From assembly GCF_005491425.1 (NCBI RefSeq), contig NZ_CP028083.1, forward strand, positions 3,744,001-3,808,000: a stretch of DNA of 64,000 nucleotides, written 5' to 3'. This document shows positions 62,876 through 64,000 of the stretch, piece by piece. Under the pieces are notes generated by a model. The model was given only the letters and a program-made list of their open reading frames with translations. It was not told the DNA's origin and made no database searches. This DNA comes from Lysinibacillus sp. SGAir0095 (GTDB lineage Bacteria; Bacillota; Bacilli; Bacillales_A; Planococcaceae). Numbering within the stretch: the stretch's first letter is position 1; the number at the start of each line of letters is the position of its first letter. Position numbers and translations under genes: made by a program.

Positions 62876-63892
62876 ATGGATACTATATTAATACTGACAA
62901 TATTAGTCGTAATTTTTGCATTAGCATTCGACTTTATTAACGGTTTCCATGATACAGCAAACGCAATTGCTACTTCTGTTTCTACTCGTGCATTGCCACC
63001 ACGCGTTGCTGTGTTATTAGCTGCCGTTATGAACTTTCTCGGGGCAATTACATTTGTGGGTGTTGCGAAAGCAATTGCCAAGGATATCGTTGATCCTTTT
63101 TCGTTAAATGCTACTGCAGATGATACAACTGGAACAATCGTTATCTTAGCAGCCTTGCTTTCTGCTATTACTTGGAACTTACTTACATGGTACTTCGGCA
63201 TTCCATCAAGTTCTTCTCATACCTTAATCGGTTCAATTGCCGGTGCTGCTATTGCTGCAGCAGGTTTTAGCATTTTAAATTATAACGGGTTCACAAGTAT
63301 ATTAATCGGTTTAGTTGCTTCGCCATTTTTGGCATTAGCCATCGGTTTTATATTTATGTCCATATTCAAATTACTGTTTAAAAATCTAAACCTTTACCGA
63401 ACAAATAAAGGTTTCCGTACATTACAAATTGTTACTGCCGCAATTCAAGCCTTTACTCACGGTACAAATGATGCTCAAAAAGCAATGGGTATTATTACAA
63501 TGGCTTTAATCGCAGCAGGTTTACAAACAACAGACGAAGTTCAGGAATGGGTTCGAATTGCCTGTGCCATTGCAATGGGGCTTGGAACTTCAATTGGTGG
63601 TTATAAAATCATTAAAACTGTTGGCGGTAAAATTATGAAAATCCGTCCAGTAAACGGGGTTGCTGCTGACTTAGCATCTGCATCGATTATTTTTGGAGCA
63701 ACTATTATCCATTTACCTGTATCAACAACACACGTAATCTCCTCTGCCATTATGGGGGTAGGGTCTGCACAACGTGTTAAAGGCGTTAAATGGGGCGTTG
63801 CACGTAAGATTGTCCTAACTTGGCTTATTACAATGCCAATTTCGGCTGTAATGGCGGGAATCATGTTCTTAATTTTAAATTTATTCTTCTAA
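62876..63892 (+). CDS. pit: Low-affinity inorganic phosphate transporter Pit
   Basis: The 338-residue membrane protein has the duplicated Pit signature GFHDTANAIATSVSTRALPP (about 24-43) and AFTHGTNDAQKAMG (about 196-209). About ten helices are expected. It moves metal-phosphate complexes with protons. CAGGAG precedes the ATG. It is followed by a bidirectional terminator. Confidence 0.94.
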   Translation: MDTILILTILVVIFALAFDFINGFHDTANAIATSVSTRALPPRVAVLLAAVMNFLGAITFVGVAKAIAKDIVDPFSLNATADDTTGTIVILAALLSAITWNLLTWYFGIPSSSSHTLIGSIAGAAIAAAGFSILNYNGFTSILIGLVASPFLALAIGFIFMSIFKLLFKNLNLYRTNKGFRTLQIVTAAIQAFTHGTNDAQKAMGIITMALIAAGLQTTDEVQEWVRIACAIAMGLGTSIGGYKIIKTVGGKIMKIRPVNGVAADLASASIIFGATIIHLPVSTTHVISSAIMGVGSAQRVKGVKWGVARKIVLTWLITMPISAVMAGIMFLILNLFF

Positions 63893-63898
63893 AATGAT

Positions 63899-63932
63899 AA
63901 AAACCAAACGATTGATTTCGTTTGGTTTTTAT
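63899..63932. terminator. Bidirectional terminator after pit
   Basis: AAAAACCAAACG pairs perfectly with CGTTTGGTTTTT around ATTGATTT. Confidence 0.92.
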
Positions 63933-63934
63933 TT

Positions 63935-64000
63935 TTAATGCATATCTATATCGATAATTTTGTGTTTTTCAAGGATAGAACTCGAGACTTCTTCTTCCCC
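63935..64000 (-). CDS. C-terminal end of an unidentified gene (runs off the window)
   Basis: On the minus strand the last 21 codons read GEEEVSSSILEKHKIIDIDM-H and end in TAA just before the terminator shared with pit. The frame is open to the window edge. Too short to assign a family. Confidence 0.55.
   Translation of the reverse strand, partial: GEEEVSSSILEKHKIIDIDMH

Overview
This 64 kb window is a chromosomal segment of a low-G+C, endospore-forming-type Firmicute of the order Bacillales. Protein families, AT-rich spacers and AGGAGG-type ribosome binding sites all fit. Gene order on the left follows Bacillus subtilis (ddl-murF-cshA-ydbS-ydbT-rhomboid-acpS-ydcC-alr-ndoAI-ndoA-rsb/sigB-tex). 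The divergent sequences and several neighbours suggest the Lysinibacillus/Solibacillus branch (Planococcaceae), but that is inference. No tRNA, rRNA, CRISPR, prophage or plasmid genes were seen.

Region 1 (1-16.3 kb), almost all on the minus strand: ddl, murF, RNA helicase cshA, two PH-like membrane proteins, acpS, a lipoprotein, alr, the MazEF-type pair ndoAI/ndoA, the sigma-B module rsbT-rsbU-rsbV-rsbW-sigB and the first half of tex. The stressosome genes rsbR and rsbS and the feedback phosphatase rsbX are absent from their usual places. A sigma-B-type promoter lies before rsbV.

Region 2 (16.5-25.5 kb): an unknown gene, a RodA/FtsW-type glycosyltransferase, a DUF1963 protein, cardiolipin synthase, a VanY-type carboxypeptidase, and a complete group IIC intron (22805-24661) placed immediately after the terminator of a YidC/SpoIIIJ insertase gene.

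Region 3 (25.7-41.8 kb): mixed housekeeping and regulation. It holds an AraC regulator, a LytTR regulator next to a succinate/acetate CoA-transferase, an LTA-synthase-like enzyme, two small genes, cvfB, mntR, a ComFB-like protein, exoA, murB, an HxlR regulator, azoreductase, a DsbA-like oxidoreductase and an FAD oxidoreductase fused to a Rieske domain. A 95-residue gene here has a promoter of the same pattern as the sigB operon promoter.

Region 4 (41.8-64 kb): pyrophosphatase ppaC, an RpiR regulator, niacin transporter niaP, thrC-thrB, a ZIP zinc transporter, a PAP2 phosphatase, a heme monooxygenase-like gene, a Fur-boxed siderophore importer yclNOP + yclQ, a peptide transporter, hflX, putP, a methyltransferase and the phosphate pair ykaA-pit.

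Most of the window is ordinary core genome. The points most worth following are the stressosome-less sigma-B locus, the sigma-B-type promoters, the intron at its terminator target, the split Fur regulation of the siderophore system, and two highly structured noncoding stretches (8491-8690 and 42876-43004).
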